Below are positions 26,925 through 36,148 of a stretch of DNA of 64,000 nucleotides, one piece after another; position 1 is the first letter of the stretch, and each line of letters begins with the position of its first letter. The position numbers and the translations under genes were made by a program. The notes under the pieces are model-generated. The model ran no database searches and was not told the DNA's origin. It worked only from the letters and a program-made list of their open reading frames with translations. The DNA comes from Oceanobacillus neutriphilus (GTDB lineage Bacteria; Bacillota; Bacilli; Bacillales; Amphibacillaceae), in NCBI RefSeq assembly GCF_014645515.1, contig NZ_BMLW01000009.1, positions 200,250 through 264,249 of the forward strand, given 5' to 3'.

Positions 26925-26971
26925 GTAGGGAATAGATTGTTAATGAAATAGAAGCTGGTTTAATTAAAAGC

Positions 26972-27015
26972 AAAGCCATTTGTAGAGCAGAAGGAACTCT
27001 TCAAATGGCTTTTTT
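26972..27015 (+). terminator. Terminator after ABC exporter operon
   Basis: AAAGCCATTTG (26972-26982) pairs with CAAATGGCTTT (27002-27012), followed by T and C. Confidence 0.85.
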
Positions 27016-27185
27016 CTTTGCAGTATAAGTTAATTAAGTATCTGATTCAAAGCTTCGCAGCTGTTAGTTTTCTTTAGATTGCTGCAATCATTATTCAAAA
27101 AATAGTTTGATTTTATTAATATGATGATGTAATATATAATTAACAAAAGTAATTTATATATTGCATTCATGGGGCGGAGTGAATA

Positions 27186-27383
27186 ATGAGAAATAATGTG
27201 AAAATAACACGTGTAAAAACGTCAATGACCCAGCAGCAGCTGGCAAAGAATGTTGGTGTAACGAGACAGACAATTGGATTGATTGAAAAAGGGGAATACA
27301 ACCCAACGCTCTCACTCTGTATTGCAATAGCAAAAGAGCTGGAAAAAACATTAGATGAATTATTTTGGGAGGTAGAAGATTAA
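27186..27383 (+). CDS. XRE family helix-turn-helix regulator
   Basis: A 65-residue protein made almost only of an HTH of the Cro/CI class (TQQQLAKNVGVTRQTIGLIEKGEYNPTLSL). It is of the YozG-like short type common in Bacillales, where it is paired with a membrane protein gene. Its TAA overlaps the ATG of the next gene by one base, so the two are coupled. The start is the ATG at 27186 with GGGGCGGAG upstream. It probably represses its own operon. Confidence 0.88.
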   Translation: MRNNVKITRVKTSMTQQQLAKNVGVTRQTIGLIEKGEYNPTLSLCIAIAKELEKTLDELFWEVED

Positions 27384-27835
27384 TGAAATCATGGATATCC
27401 TTTTTAATGCCGGATGATGAGTATAAGGAGAAAAAGATGCTGTATTTTTTAGCTGAAGGAGCAGTTCTGCTTTTTCTTTTCCTGGTAATCATGATTATCT
27501 GCAGTAATTTTATAAGCTTAGATACAGGTGTCATCTTATTAGCCGGTATAGCAATTTTCCTTTTTTATATTTTAGGAAGATATACTCTGTCGGGAATCGA
27601 ATATACCGATATTGCAACGGAAAAGGAATATAAAAGAGCGTTAAGAGCTCTTAAATCTAGAACAGCTTCTTTTGTTGTTCTGTTTGGAATCGGCTATCTG
27701 GTATATACAATGGCATCTAATGAAGCCAATTGGTATGATTTTTTTGGAATGGTAATAAGTGTTGGTATCATATCATTTTTATTGGAATTCATTTCATTAA
27801 AAAAATCATATAAGAAAAATAAAGAGTTATTGTAA
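27383..27835 (+). CDS. Membrane protein co-encoded with XRE regulator
   Basis: A 150-residue protein with four predicted helices in two pairs (about residues 25-45, 50-68, 95-112 and 118-138) and a basic, cytoplasmic C-terminus (KKSYKKNKELL). It starts at the ATG at 27383, overlapping the XRE stop (TAATG), with GGGAGG upstream in the XRE gene. I do not recognise a specific domain. The regulator/membrane protein pairing is widespread in Firmicutes and its role is not established. Confidence 0.75.
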   Translation: MKSWISFLMPDDEYKEKKMLYFLAEGAVLLFLFLVIMIICSNFISLDTGVILLAGIAIFLFYILGRYTLSGIEYTDIATEKEYKRALRALKSRTASFVVLFGIGYLVYTMASNEANWYDFFGMVISVGIISFLLEFISLKKSYKKNKELL

Positions 27836-28014
27836 AGGTTTTTTTGATAATATGCAGAAAAATTAGGTTTGGATAATTTATTCCCCCTTGCGTATAAGAT
27901 GTTGGGGTGGAAAATACACCAGGTCCAATCAAAAGAATAATTATCATACTTGTTTGATTGCAGTCATTATTTATTATTGGTTTATAAAAAAGATTATATT
28001 ATTTCCTTATTTGC

Positions 28015-28064
28015 AAAAGCTATTTTTGAGCCAATATTACCGGGCTTAAGAAATAGCTTTTTTT
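28015..28064 (+). terminator. Distal hairpin terminator
   Basis: AAAAGCTATTT (28015-28025) pairs with AAATAGCTTTT (28051-28061), followed by T. It lies 180 bases after the XRE/membrane-protein pair. Confidence 0.65.
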
Positions 28065-28726
28065 ATGTGATTAAAATAAAACAGGGGCATTTGCCGCTTT
28101 TGTGGTTTCAAAAATTTTTTTAGGGGAATATATTATAAAATCATATATGTGCTAATTTAGCTTTAAAAAGCAGAATTTATTTATATATTGAGCAAATGGG
28201 GGGATTTATATGATTGATTGTAACACTAAATTATTAATTATCAGGGGCAGCTATCCATAGACTCTTTCCAGCTGGAAGTAACGATCTTGATGGGCAAGTA
28301 AACACAGTCCCGTTCAGTCGGTGAAGATCAAAAATGCCCTGAAAAAAAGTAGCTTTTTATGACTCTAATCAGGCGATCTCGTTACAGCAATTAATCTGAA
28401 TTCATGATAATGACATTAAATATAGGAATGCAGATATTTAAAAGTGAAGTACAACAACAAATGGATAGTCTCCCTGATTATATCAGGGGAAGTTATATTT
28501 CAGTTTAAATTTTAGAAAATTCAAATATCAATACATGATCATGATCAAGATATTATTACGTAATCGGAAAAAAGCATTTAGTTGCACTTTTTCTGCCAGT
28601 TGTGAAAGATTTTTTATCAGCAAATATTGTATATTTGCTCTTTGGCGTTTCCTAAGTTTGGCTTGTAAAAAAACATATAAGATAAAGCTTAGAAATAATG
28701 GATAATTATAAGGAGAATTTTCATCT
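28065..28726 (+). other. Long intergenic stretch with possible gene remnants
   Basis: No intact gene is seen in about 660 bases. A reading frame at 28560-28650 encodes a hydrophobic piece (LVALFLPVVKDFLSANIV) cut by stops on both sides, which looks like a remnant of a membrane protein. Short hairpin-like sequences are present. I could not assign any family. Confidence 0.35.
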
Positions 28727-29842
28727 ATGAAAATAACAGAAATTCAGATTAAGCATTATTTGCTGCCATTAGATCCGCCATTTAAAGCTGCTTGGGATCC
28801 AGAACCGAGAGAGAAGTTTCCGGCAACACTCGTTTTTGTGCATACAGATGAAGGTTTTACAGGCATTGGCTCCGGCGATTTGATGACAGGATTTGAAGGT
28901 CATGAGCACCTCTTTATTGGGCGCGATCCATTTGACGTGGAACGGCATGCCCAGGTTTTAAATAACATTGATTTTCACTATGGGCGATCATGGCCCCTTG
29001 ACATTGCTCTTTGGGATTTGATAGGTAAAATAACTGCCCAGCCCGTTTACAAGCTTCTGGGGGGCAAGCAAGATAAAGTTCTCGCTTACGCCTCAACGGG
29101 TGAATTAGTAAGCAAAGAAGAACGGGCCAGACGGGCGGAGCATCTTGCTCAGCGAGGATTCAAAGCAATGAAAATACGCTTCCATCATCAGGATGTGCGT
29201 GAGGATCTTGCTGTAGTGGAGGAAGTCCGCAAAGCAATAGGGAATAAAATGGAGATTATGGTAGATGCAAATCAAGGCTGGAAGATGCCGGGAGATACTG
29301 AACCTACATGGGATTTGAAAATGGCCGCCCAAGTTGCTAAAGAACTGGAGCAGCTGAATGTTTATTGGCTTGAAGAGCCGCTTCCTCATGATGATTTGGA
29401 AAATATGGTACGTCTGCGAAATATGACGAGTGTGCGTGTGGCCGGCGGTGAAATGAATCGTCGCTTCCATGAATTTCGTGAGTTAAGTAATGCTGGTGCA
29501 CTTGATGTTTATCAGCCTGACGTAGCGCTTTGTGGAGGAATTACATTTGGAAGAAAGATCGCTGACTATGTTCAGGCAAATGGAGGTGTATATTCGCCGC
29601 ATACATGGACCAATGGCATCGGTGTGGCTGCCAACCTTCATACAGCTCTTGGGGTAGGAAATACAGCTTATCTTGAATTCCCTTATGATCCGCCTGCATG
29701 GTCTGTGGAACGCCGCGATTTTCTCCAAACGTCAGATACGCGATTGAAATTGGATCAACATGGTTATTTGCATGGTGGCAACAAACCGGGACTTGGATTT
29801 GAAATTGACGAAGAAGTGCTAAAACAGTATGAAATTCGATAA
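28727..29842 (+). CDS. Mandelate racemase/muconate lactonizing enzyme family protein
   Basis: A 371-residue enolase-superfamily enzyme. Members abstract a proton next to a carboxylate using Mg2+. Seen here are the KIR of the KxK/R motif (FKAMKIRFH near residue 147), the metal ligands VDANQGW and YWLEEPL, the third ligand VAGGE, and a His in PHTWTNGIG near residue 292 as the likely second base. The length is normal. The reaction could be sugar-acid dehydration, epimerisation or lactonisation, which sequence alone does not settle. No partner catabolic genes adjoin. The ATG at 28727 follows AAGGAG. Confidence 0.85.
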   Translation: MKITEIQIKHYLLPLDPPFKAAWDPEPREKFPATLVFVHTDEGFTGIGSGDLMTGFEGHEHLFIGRDPFDVERHAQVLNNIDFHYGRSWPLDIALWDLIGKITAQPVYKLLGGKQDKVLAYASTGELVSKEERARRAEHLAQRGFKAMKIRFHHQDVREDLAVVEEVRKAIGNKMEIMVDANQGWKMPGDTEPTWDLKMAAQVAKELEQLNVYWLEEPLPHDDLENMVRLRNMTSVRVAGGEMNRRFHEFRELSNAGALDVYQPDVALCGGITFGRKIADYVQANGGVYSPHTWTNGIGVAANLHTALGVGNTAYLEFPYDPPAWSVERRDFLQTSDTRLKLDQHGYLHGGNKPGLGFEIDEEVLKQYEIR

Positions 29843-30319
29843 GACGAGGCAAGGTCAGGATAGTTATATGCGCATCTATTGAGAGATTGAACAGGTTGGA
29901 TTCAGATGATAGAAGCTGCGCTGTTCCAAGATAGGGAGAACGGCCTCCTGAGAATTCAGAAACAATAAAGTGAACATGCGAATAATCACAGCAGCTTCCA
30001 GTGTATATCTGCACATGCCCGGGAGAACTTTACGTATGATAACAAATGCAGTCTCTCTGTAATGACAAAGTTTTGGTGATTGCTTTAGTGTGGACGTCCC
30101 TATTATTATTATTATTTTCTTTACCTTCTGCTTCCTATTTTTTTAGCAGAGCCTTCGTATTTAATTCCTTCCCTAAAAATGGTACTTTCTCCGGTCATTA
30201 TAGACATAGTGACACAGGGAATCCATTTCTGATCTCTCTGTATATGCGGGTGAAATTTTGCAGGAAAAATATCCGTCCATTAGTGTATACGCCGCTTTGG
30301 ACCTGAGCTTCATGACTTT
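29843..30319 (+). pseudogene. Eroded coding remnants between enolase-family gene and OpuC-like operon
   Basis: About 480 bases without an intact gene. Two overlapping frames at about 30046-30310 carry protein-like stretches: a hydrophobic LVIALVWTSLLLLLF, and in another frame DLSVYAGEILQEKYPSIS. They are broken by stops and frame changes. I read this as a decayed gene of unknown family, with low confidence. Confidence 0.3.
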
Positions 30320-30347
30320 TTGATTATAACTGTGGATAGTTTATTAT
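30320..30347 (+). promoter_or_regulatory. Candidate promoter of OpuC-like operon
   Basis: TTGATT (30320-30325) and TATTAT (30342-30347) are 16 bases apart, about 110 bases upstream of the first permease gene. Confidence 0.5.
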
Positions 30348-30455
30348 GCTAATTTTACATTTGAAATTAGTACTCATGTAAGATTTATACGGAAATGAGC
30401 AGCATGCTAATGCTTAGAATAACTCATTTTCGCTACTGAAAAAGGGGGCACTAAA

Positions 30456-31109
30456 ATGAATGAATATCTTGAATATCTGCGTATTAATGCTTCTTACATA
30501 TGGGGTCTTACGGTTCAGCATATTGAACTCGTGGGGATAGCGATAATAATAGCGATTATTATCGGGGTCTCGATTGGCATTTATCTGACAACCAATGAGG
30601 ATTTAGCAGAGACAGTTTTAGCAGCAGCCTCTGTACTCTTAACAATCCCGAGTATTGCGTTGTTTGGGATAATGATTCCGTTCTTTTCGCTAATTAACCA
30701 GGGAATCGGTTTTGTTCCGGCGTTAGTCGCACTGGTGCTGTATTCGCAGCTGCCGATTATCCGTAATACTTATTCGGCAATTAAAAATGTGAATCCAGCG
30801 TTTATAGATGCGGCCAATGGAGTAGGAATGAAGAGGCGGCAACGGCTAGTCCGCGTCGAAATTCCCAATGCCCTGCCTGTCATCATGGCTGGTATCCGCA
30901 CGGCCGTTGTCCTGAATATCGGGATTGGTGTTATTGCTGCATTTATTGGTGCAGGCGGGCTCGGAACATTGATTGTTCAAGGTATTACTCGAACCGATAT
31001 GTACTCAATTGTTACAGGTTCGATTGTGGTTTCATTGCTTGCAATTATTGCTGATACCGTTCTTTTGTTGATTCAAAAGCGGCTGACACCAAAAGGTATA
31101 GAGAACTAA
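30456..31109 (+). CDS. Glycine betaine/osmoprotectant ABC transporter permease (OpuCB-like)
   Basis: A 217-residue permease with five to six helices and the binding-protein-dependent EAA-type loop (NVNPAFIDAANGVGMKRRQR). It closely matches OpuCB/OsmW-type proteins, for example TIPSIALFGIMIPF and NALPVIMAGIRTAVVLNIG. It is the first of four genes (permease, ATPase, permease, binding protein) that import compatible solutes under osmotic stress. AAAAAGGGGG precedes the ATG at 30456. The ligand could be betaine, choline, carnitine or a sulfur analogue. Confidence 0.9.
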   Translation: MNEYLEYLRINASYIWGLTVQHIELVGIAIIIAIIIGVSIGIYLTTNEDLAETVLAAASVLLTIPSIALFGIMIPFFSLINQGIGFVPALVALVLYSQLPIIRNTYSAIKNVNPAFIDAANGVGMKRRQRLVRVEIPNALPVIMAGIRTAVVLNIGIGVIAAFIGAGGLGTLIVQGITRTDMYSIVTGSIVVSLLAIIADTVLLLIQKRLTPKGIEN

Positions 31110-31130
31110 TACTGATGAAGGGGTGAACAT

Positions 31131-32138
31131 ATGATTTCATTTAAACATGTATCTAAATCATACACAGGAACTGAAAAAGCTGTAAATGATGTTAATTTTG
31201 AAGTAGAGCAAGGAGAAATTGTTATTTTCCTTGGCCCGTCCGGATGTGGAAAAACAACACTTCTTCGGATGGTAAACCGTTTGGAGACGATTACTGAAGG
31301 TTCCATTTTAATTAATGACCAGGACATAGGCGAACTAAATGAAATTGAACTTAGACGGAAGATTGGTTATGTCATCCAGAGTAACGGCCTTTTTCCAAAT
31401 ATGAATATAGAAGAAAATGTAACGATTGTTCCTGATTTGCTGGGATGGGATAAAAAGAAAAAACATAACCGCTATAAAGAATTGATGCAATTGATTGGTC
31501 TGGATCCGATGGAATACCGGAAACGATTTCCGAATGAACTGTCCGGTGGCCAGCAGCAGCGGATTGGTGTCATTAGAGCACTTGCCGCTGATCCTCCTGT
31601 TATGCTGATGGATGAGCCGTTTGGTGCACTGGATCCATTGATTCGTGAAAAGATACAGGATGAATTTTTACAGATTCAGCGTGAAGTCAAGAAGACTATT
31701 TTGTTCGTCAGCCATGATATTGATGAAGCAATTAAAATGGCAGATAAAATTGTGCTTATGCGTGATGGAGAGATTATGCAGTATGGGACACCTTCTGATA
31801 TATTAATCCATCCGAAAAATGAATATGTTTCTCAATTCATAGGAAGGGACCGTGCTATTAAACACCTTAGTTTACGTACGATTGCTCAGCTGCAGGAAGA
31901 AATTGGTCTGGTGGACATTGATCAATCTATTGTCGATTCCAAGCAGGTGAATGTTCATGAGAATTTAAAAGATACACTTGCGATGCTATTAAATCAGGAG
32001 GCGGATCAAGTGATTGTACACGATGATAATGATGAGGTGCAGGGAGCAATCACCATTGACCGCGTGCAAAGATATCTACATCTGGAAATGCGTCAAAAGC
32101 CGGCTCAGGCCAGAGAAAAAGAGAAGGTGATAGAGTGA
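31131..32138 (+). CDS. Glycine betaine/osmoprotectant ABC transporter ATPase (OpuCA-like)
   Basis: A 335-residue ATPase with Walker A GPSGCGKTTL near residue 35, signature LSGGQQQRIGV near residue 135 and Walker B VMLMDEPFGALDP near residue 155. About residues 245-325 form a CBS-type regulatory region (QSIVDSKQVNVHENLKDTL, VIVHDDNDEVQGAITIDRV), as in OpuCA, where it senses ionic strength or c-di-AMP. It overlaps the next permease gene by four bases. GGGGTG precedes the ATG. Confidence 0.92.
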   Translation: MISFKHVSKSYTGTEKAVNDVNFEVEQGEIVIFLGPSGCGKTTLLRMVNRLETITEGSILINDQDIGELNEIELRRKIGYVIQSNGLFPNMNIEENVTIVPDLLGWDKKKKHNRYKELMQLIGLDPMEYRKRFPNELSGGQQQRIGVIRALAADPPVMLMDEPFGALDPLIREKIQDEFLQIQREVKKTILFVSHDIDEAIKMADKIVLMRDGEIMQYGTPSDILIHPKNEYVSQFIGRDRAIKHLSLRTIAQLQEEIGLVDIDQSIVDSKQVNVHENLKDTLAMLLNQEADQVIVHDDNDEVQGAITIDRVQRYLHLEMRQKPAQAREKEKVIE

Positions 32139-32884
32139 ATCGGAAGAAGATTATCGCCATTATCGTCCGAATTTTACTGTATGCTTTTGTAATTGGTTTC
32201 TTTGTTTATGCAGGTGTAAATGGCTACTTTTCGCCAATTTTCGAGCAGTCGGACACGTTTTGGGTATTGGTCGGTCAGCATCTTAATCTAGTTATAATTT
32301 CTTCTTTTCTGGCAATTGCAATCGCCTTGCCTTTAGCAGTTTTGTTTACGCGTCCCCGTTTTCGCAAGTTTGAATGGATTGCTTCGAATGTTGCTAACCT
32401 GGCGCAGACGGTTCCCAGCTTAGCCGTCTTAGCTCTTGCAATTGGTATTTTGGGAGTAGGCTTTAAGCCGGCAGTATTTGCTTTATTTATTTACTCAGTT
32501 CTCCCTATTTTTCGTAATGCGGTTGCAGGATTTAATTCGATAAACCCTGATCTTATTGATGCAGGGAAAGGAATGGGAATGAAAGCAGGCCAGATTTTTT
32601 GGAGGGTGGAAGTGCCGAATGCTGCGTACGCAATTATTGGCGGACTCAGAACAGCGGTTGTCTTAAATATTGGAACGGCTGCTCTTGCTTATTATATTGG
32701 CGGCGGCGGTTTAGGCGTCTGGATTATGACAGGTATTGAGCTTTTCGACAATGCATATTTAATTTCAGGAGCGATTCCTGTCACGCTGATGGCAATTGGA
32801 TTTGACTACTTATTAAGAGGCGTGGGTTACGTTATTTCGCCAAAATCAACAAGACAGACGGCTGATACTGCCACCACAACATAA
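32135..32884 (+). CDS. Glycine betaine/osmoprotectant ABC transporter permease (OpuCD-like)
   Basis: A 249-residue membrane protein, the second permease of the system. The EAA-type loop is INPDLIDAGKGMGMKAGQ, followed by VPNAAYAIIGGLRTAVVLNIG. It has an extra N-terminal helix compared with the first permease. It starts on a GTG overlapping the ATPase gene stop and is followed 15 bases later by the binding-protein gene with its own AAAGGAGG site. Confidence 0.9.
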   Translation: MNRKKIIAIIVRILLYAFVIGFFVYAGVNGYFSPIFEQSDTFWVLVGQHLNLVIISSFLAIAIALPLAVLFTRPRFRKFEWIASNVANLAQTVPSLAVLALAIGILGVGFKPAVFALFIYSVLPIFRNAVAGFNSINPDLIDAGKGMGMKAGQIFWRVEVPNAAYAIIGGLRTAVVLNIGTAALAYYIGGGGLGVWIMTGIELFDNAYLISGAIPVTLMAIGFDYLLRGVGYVISPKSTRQTADTATTT

Positions 32885-32899
32885 AGGAGGATTACAAAA

Positions 32900-33805
32900 A
32901 TGACTATTTTTAGACGCTCCATCATGCTCGTCCTCCTCTTCGTCTTTCTAAGCGGCTGCTCAGTTTTTGGTGGTGGCGGGAAGACGGTAACGATTGGCGG
33001 AAAAAATTTCACCGAGCAGTATTTACTTACACAAATGACCTTTTTCTTACTTGAGGAGGAAGGATTCAATGTAAAAATGATGGAGAATTTGGGGAGTACA
33101 GTTCTCCGGACCGCCTTAGAAAATGGGCAGGTCACCCTTGCCTGGGATTATACAGGAACAGCGATTGTTACTTATTTAGGGATGGAACCGGTAACAGATC
33201 CTGATGAAGCTTTTGAAGAGTTAAAGAAAGTTGATCAGGAAAACGGGATTTCCTGGGTGAACCCTTCGGAAGTAAACAATACGTATGCACTTGCCATGAC
33301 TCGTGAAAAAGCTGAAGAATATGGGCTTGAAACCTACTCTGATTTGGCAGATTATGTGAATGAACATCCTGATGAGTTAACAATGGGAACGGACGCTCAG
33401 TTTGCCAATCGGGCAGATGGCGTTCCCGGGCTGGAAGAAGCATATGACTTTCAATTTGGAGCAGAAAATATTACGCAAATGGATTCTGGCCTTATCTATG
33501 AAGCCCTGCAAAGTGGAAATTTGGATGTAGGTATGGCATATGAAACCAATGCCCAAATTGACGCATTTGACTTGTTTTTACTAGAAGATGATGAAAAATT
33601 TTTCGCTCCTTATAATGCAGCACTTGCTGTAAATGAAGAGTTTCTTGAGGAATATCCGGAGGTTGAATCCATTCTTGCCCCCCTCGCAGAAAGTCTTGAC
33701 AGTGAAGTTATGCGTCAGCTTAATTACAAGGTAGATATTGAAAGGCAGAGTGTAGCTATCGTTGCGCATAATTATCTGGTTGAGAATGGCTTTTTAGAGG
33801 AGTGA
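32900..33805 (+). CDS. Glycine betaine/osmoprotectant-binding lipoprotein (OpuCC-like)
   Basis: A 301-residue lipoprotein with lipobox LSGCSV (Cys about residue 20) and a type II solute-binding fold. The OpuAC-family motifs are TIGGKNFTEQYLL, AWDYTGTA and MGTDAQFANRADG. The aromatic cage residues are likely the Tyr and Trp in these stretches. It captures the solute outside the membrane for the two permeases. It is the last gene of the operon, closed by a strong terminator. The permease-ATPase-permease-binder order matches the OsmU/Yeh type rather than B. subtilis opuC. Confidence 0.91.
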   Translation: MTIFRRSIMLVLLFVFLSGCSVFGGGGKTVTIGGKNFTEQYLLTQMTFFLLEEEGFNVKMMENLGSTVLRTALENGQVTLAWDYTGTAIVTYLGMEPVTDPDEAFEELKKVDQENGISWVNPSEVNNTYALAMTREKAEEYGLETYSDLADYVNEHPDELTMGTDAQFANRADGVPGLEEAYDFQFGAENITQMDSGLIYEALQSGNLDVGMAYETNAQIDAFDLFLLEDDEKFFAPYNAALAVNEEFLEEYPEVESILAPLAESLDSEVMRQLNYKVDIERQSVAIVAHNYLVENGFLEE

Positions 33806-33852
33806 AAGTAAAGTGGATTGTTAAATAGACAGGAAATACTTAAATGTAATGG

Positions 33853-33886
33853 ATGGCATTACTCATACAGAGTAATGCCATTTTTA
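33853..33886 (+). terminator. Terminator after osmoprotectant transporter
   Basis: ATGGCATTACT (33853-33863) pairs with AGTAATGCCAT (33871-33881), followed by TTTTT. Confidence 0.88.
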
Positions 33887-34025
33887 ATGTGAAATGAACC
33901 TTATTACTGGAGGCTGTAAATGTTAATATTATATTTTAACATCAGTTAAATAAAGCTTATCCATTTTATTTATTTAAAATTAGAAATATACTTAAGGGAG
34001 ATATTAAATTATAAAAGCAGGTGGT

Positions 34026-34547
34026 ATGGTGAATATCGAAATAAGAAACGGAAATTCTAGTGATTTTCAAGATATTATGCAAATTATTAACAAGGCGGGG
34101 ATCAAGCTGGCTGAATCCGGATCTCCACAATGGTCAGATAAGGATTCTCCGAAAGAGGAAGACATAAAAAGTGAAATAGAAAAAGGAAATAATTATCTCT
34201 TTACAATAAATAATGTAATTGTCGGTACGGCCATTATTACAGATGAAGAGGAACAAGCTTATTCGACAATAAGCTATGGAGATTGGGATGCATCACTGGA
34301 GAGCTATGCGACGATTCATAAATTCGCTATTAATCCGGAGATAAACGGAAAAGGCTATGGAAAAACATTTCTAAAGCTGCTGCTGTTTGTATGCAAAGAA
34401 AAAGGGATATCTGAAGTACGAATTGATACATATCCTGGAAACCGGGCCATGCAAAATGTTATTTTATCAGCAGGTTTTGCGTTCAAAGGGATTATCCAGC
34501 TTCCGTTTGCGAATGGGGAGAGATATGCTTATCAATTGTTTTTGTAG
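34026..34547 (+). CDS. GNAT N-acetyltransferase
   Basis: A 173-residue GNAT protein with VGTAIITDEEEQAY (beta strands), the acetyl-CoA loop FAINPEINGKGYGKTFLKLL near residue 100, and RAMQNVILSAGFAFKG near residue 140. The substrate is unknown. The start is the ATG at 34026 (AGGTGG upstream), with an in-frame GTG three bases later as an alternative. It is flanked by intergenic regions and appears to be transcribed alone. Confidence 0.82.
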   Translation: MVNIEIRNGNSSDFQDIMQIINKAGIKLAESGSPQWSDKDSPKEEDIKSEIEKGNNYLFTINNVIVGTAIITDEEEQAYSTISYGDWDASLESYATIHKFAINPEINGKGYGKTFLKLLLFVCKEKGISEVRIDTYPGNRAMQNVILSAGFAFKGIIQLPFANGERYAYQLFL

Positions 34548-34794
34548 TATGATAGAATTTAGAAATCAACTGATAAAGAAGGGAATAAATTGAAAGAAAC
34601 TTATCTTACATATAGGAATTTTTATTACTGATTTTATTTATCACTCTTAGATTCAGCATGATTTTAAATACAATCACTGAAAAATTTTTACAAGTAATTA
34701 AAAATGAAGACAATTGCCATACGGCCAATTTTTTGGACAAGAAACGCTTTACATGGTTAAATAATTGTAAAATTATTTATTGGGAGAGATACCT

Positions 34795-35526
34795 TTGGAA
34801 AAGAGAATTGATTACGAAAGTCCGATTCCGTTTTATCATCAACTCAAAGAGATATTAAAAGCGAATATCACGATTGGTGAGTGGTTGCCTGGAGATAAGA
34901 TACCATCTGAGAATGAATTAAAGAATGTATATCAAATCAGCCGAAATACAGTGAAGAAAGCGTTAGATGATATGGTAAAAGAAGGACTATTAAAACGCAT
35001 ACAGGGAAAAGGGACCTTTGTAGCCAAACCAAAATTGGAACAATCCTTAACGGGTTTCTACAGTTTCAGCAAAGTGATTAAACAGCAAGGAATGGAACCG
35101 AAAGATGTGGTTATCAGTATTGAAGAAGTGAAAGCAGACACAAATATAGCAAAACAGTTGAAGATTAATCTGAACGAACCGGTCACTGCATTGAGAAGGC
35201 TGCGGTGTGCTGATGAAGAACCGATTATTTTGGAAACTTCATATATACCTAAAAAGATTGTCTCTGAAATATCAAATGATATGCTAAAAAAATATTCGCT
35301 GTATGATTTTATGGAAAAAGAGGCAGGAGTGGTTGTAGTTTCTGCGAAAGAAATATTTGAGCCCGTACTTGTTCGAGATTTTGAAAGCCAATATCTCGGT
35401 GTAAAAGAAGGATATCCCGCACTGATGTTGGATAGAATTGCATATAATACAGCAAAGCAGCCTGTCGAATTCTGTCGTTCGATTGTACGGGGAGACCGCT
35501 GTAGATTCTATACAGAATTGCTGTAG
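34795..35526 (+). CDS. GntR family regulator with UTRA domain
   Basis: A 243-residue repressor with an N-terminal winged helix (residues 10-75: IPSENELKNVYQISRNTVKKAL and RIQGKGTFVAK) and a C-terminal UTRA ligand-binding domain (ALRRLRCADEEPIILETSYI). It belongs to the HutC/YvoA group, which sense sugar phosphates or amino sugars. TTG at 34795 follows GGGAGAG; an upstream TTG at 34780 lacks a site. It probably controls the sugar transport and GH4 genes downstream through the two GGTTGACCCAACAACC sites. Confidence 0.87.
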   Translation: MEKRIDYESPIPFYHQLKEILKANITIGEWLPGDKIPSENELKNVYQISRNTVKKALDDMVKEGLLKRIQGKGTFVAKPKLEQSLTGFYSFSKVIKQQGMEPKDVVISIEEVKADTNIAKQLKINLNEPVTALRRLRCADEEPIILETSYIPKKIVSEISNDMLKKYSLYDFMEKEAGVVVVSAKEIFEPVLVRDFESQYLGVKEGYPALMLDRIAYNTAKQPVEFCRSIVRGDRCRFYTELL

Positions 35527-35557
35527 AAGTCTACAAATTTGATTCCTTTTTTAAATA

Positions 35558-35573
35558 GGTTGACCCAACAACC
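35558..35573 (+). promoter_or_regulatory. Operator copy 1 for the GntR regulator
   Basis: GGTTGACCCAACAACC, an imperfect palindrome, is identical to the copy at 35776-35791. TTGACC inside it is followed 18 bases later by TGTAAT, the same geometry as the second copy's promoter. Confidence 0.55.
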
Positions 35574-35606
35574 GGATGTAGGTTGTAATCCCTTTTTTGA
35601 CACTTT

Positions 35607-35652
35607 AAAGCAGCTAAAATGTTGTTAAAGCAACAACTTTGGCTGCTTTTTA
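35607..35652 (+). terminator. Terminator after GntR gene
   Basis: AAAGCAGC pairs with GCTGCTTT and an inner GTTGTT pairs with AACAAC, followed by T. Confidence 0.8.
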
Positions 35653-35775
35653 AGGTAATATAAATGCATATTATTTTTTCATTTTGAATCTGATTTTAAA
35701 TTTATTCGTATTGTTAACAGGAAAAATTGTCTATATGGAAAATTATAAAATTTTTCAAATAAATTTACAATTTGA

Positions 35776-35807
35776 GGTTGACCCAACAACCCAACAATGA
35801 TTATAAT
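35776..35807 (+). promoter_or_regulatory. Promoter and operator copy 2 of the galactoside locus
   Basis: The -35 TTGACC (35778-35783) lies inside the operator GGTTGACCCAACAACC (35776-35791). The -10 TATAAT is at 35802-35807 (18-base spacer). A leader of about 330 bases without a clear gene follows before the first permease gene. Confidence 0.65.
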
Positions 35808-36148
35808 GTAATTTATAAATGATTTGTAATAAAATTTCGTCAATTAATGATGCTAAAGAAAGAAGGGGTAGTAAAAAACATTTACCATAATCAATCTTTT
35901 AGAAGAATATATCAAAGATGAAGCTGAAAACAATGACTTGATATGCTTGATAGTGCGCTAGCACGAAGATCAATTTTTTAAGAAGCTTTAATTGGAGTCG
36001 TATACATACATTTTACGTTAGTGCAGATATATAAAAAGATTGTCAGGTTTACCAAGCCTGCATTTTTATGTAAGGGTTTTCAAAGAGCTTGTTTGAAATG
36101 CAGCTTTAAAGTATAAGCATGTTAACGGGGGAAAGGGGAGGGAATAAA

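Noticed and set aside
27836..28014. Possible operator-like AT-rich palindromes after the XRE pair
   Set aside because: No arm longer than a few bases and no consistent spacing; expected in AT-rich DNA.
29541..30014. 157-codon minus-strand frame over the end of the enolase-family gene
   Set aside because: Half of it is antisense to a well-supported gene. Composition is His/Cys-rich and unlike a real protein.
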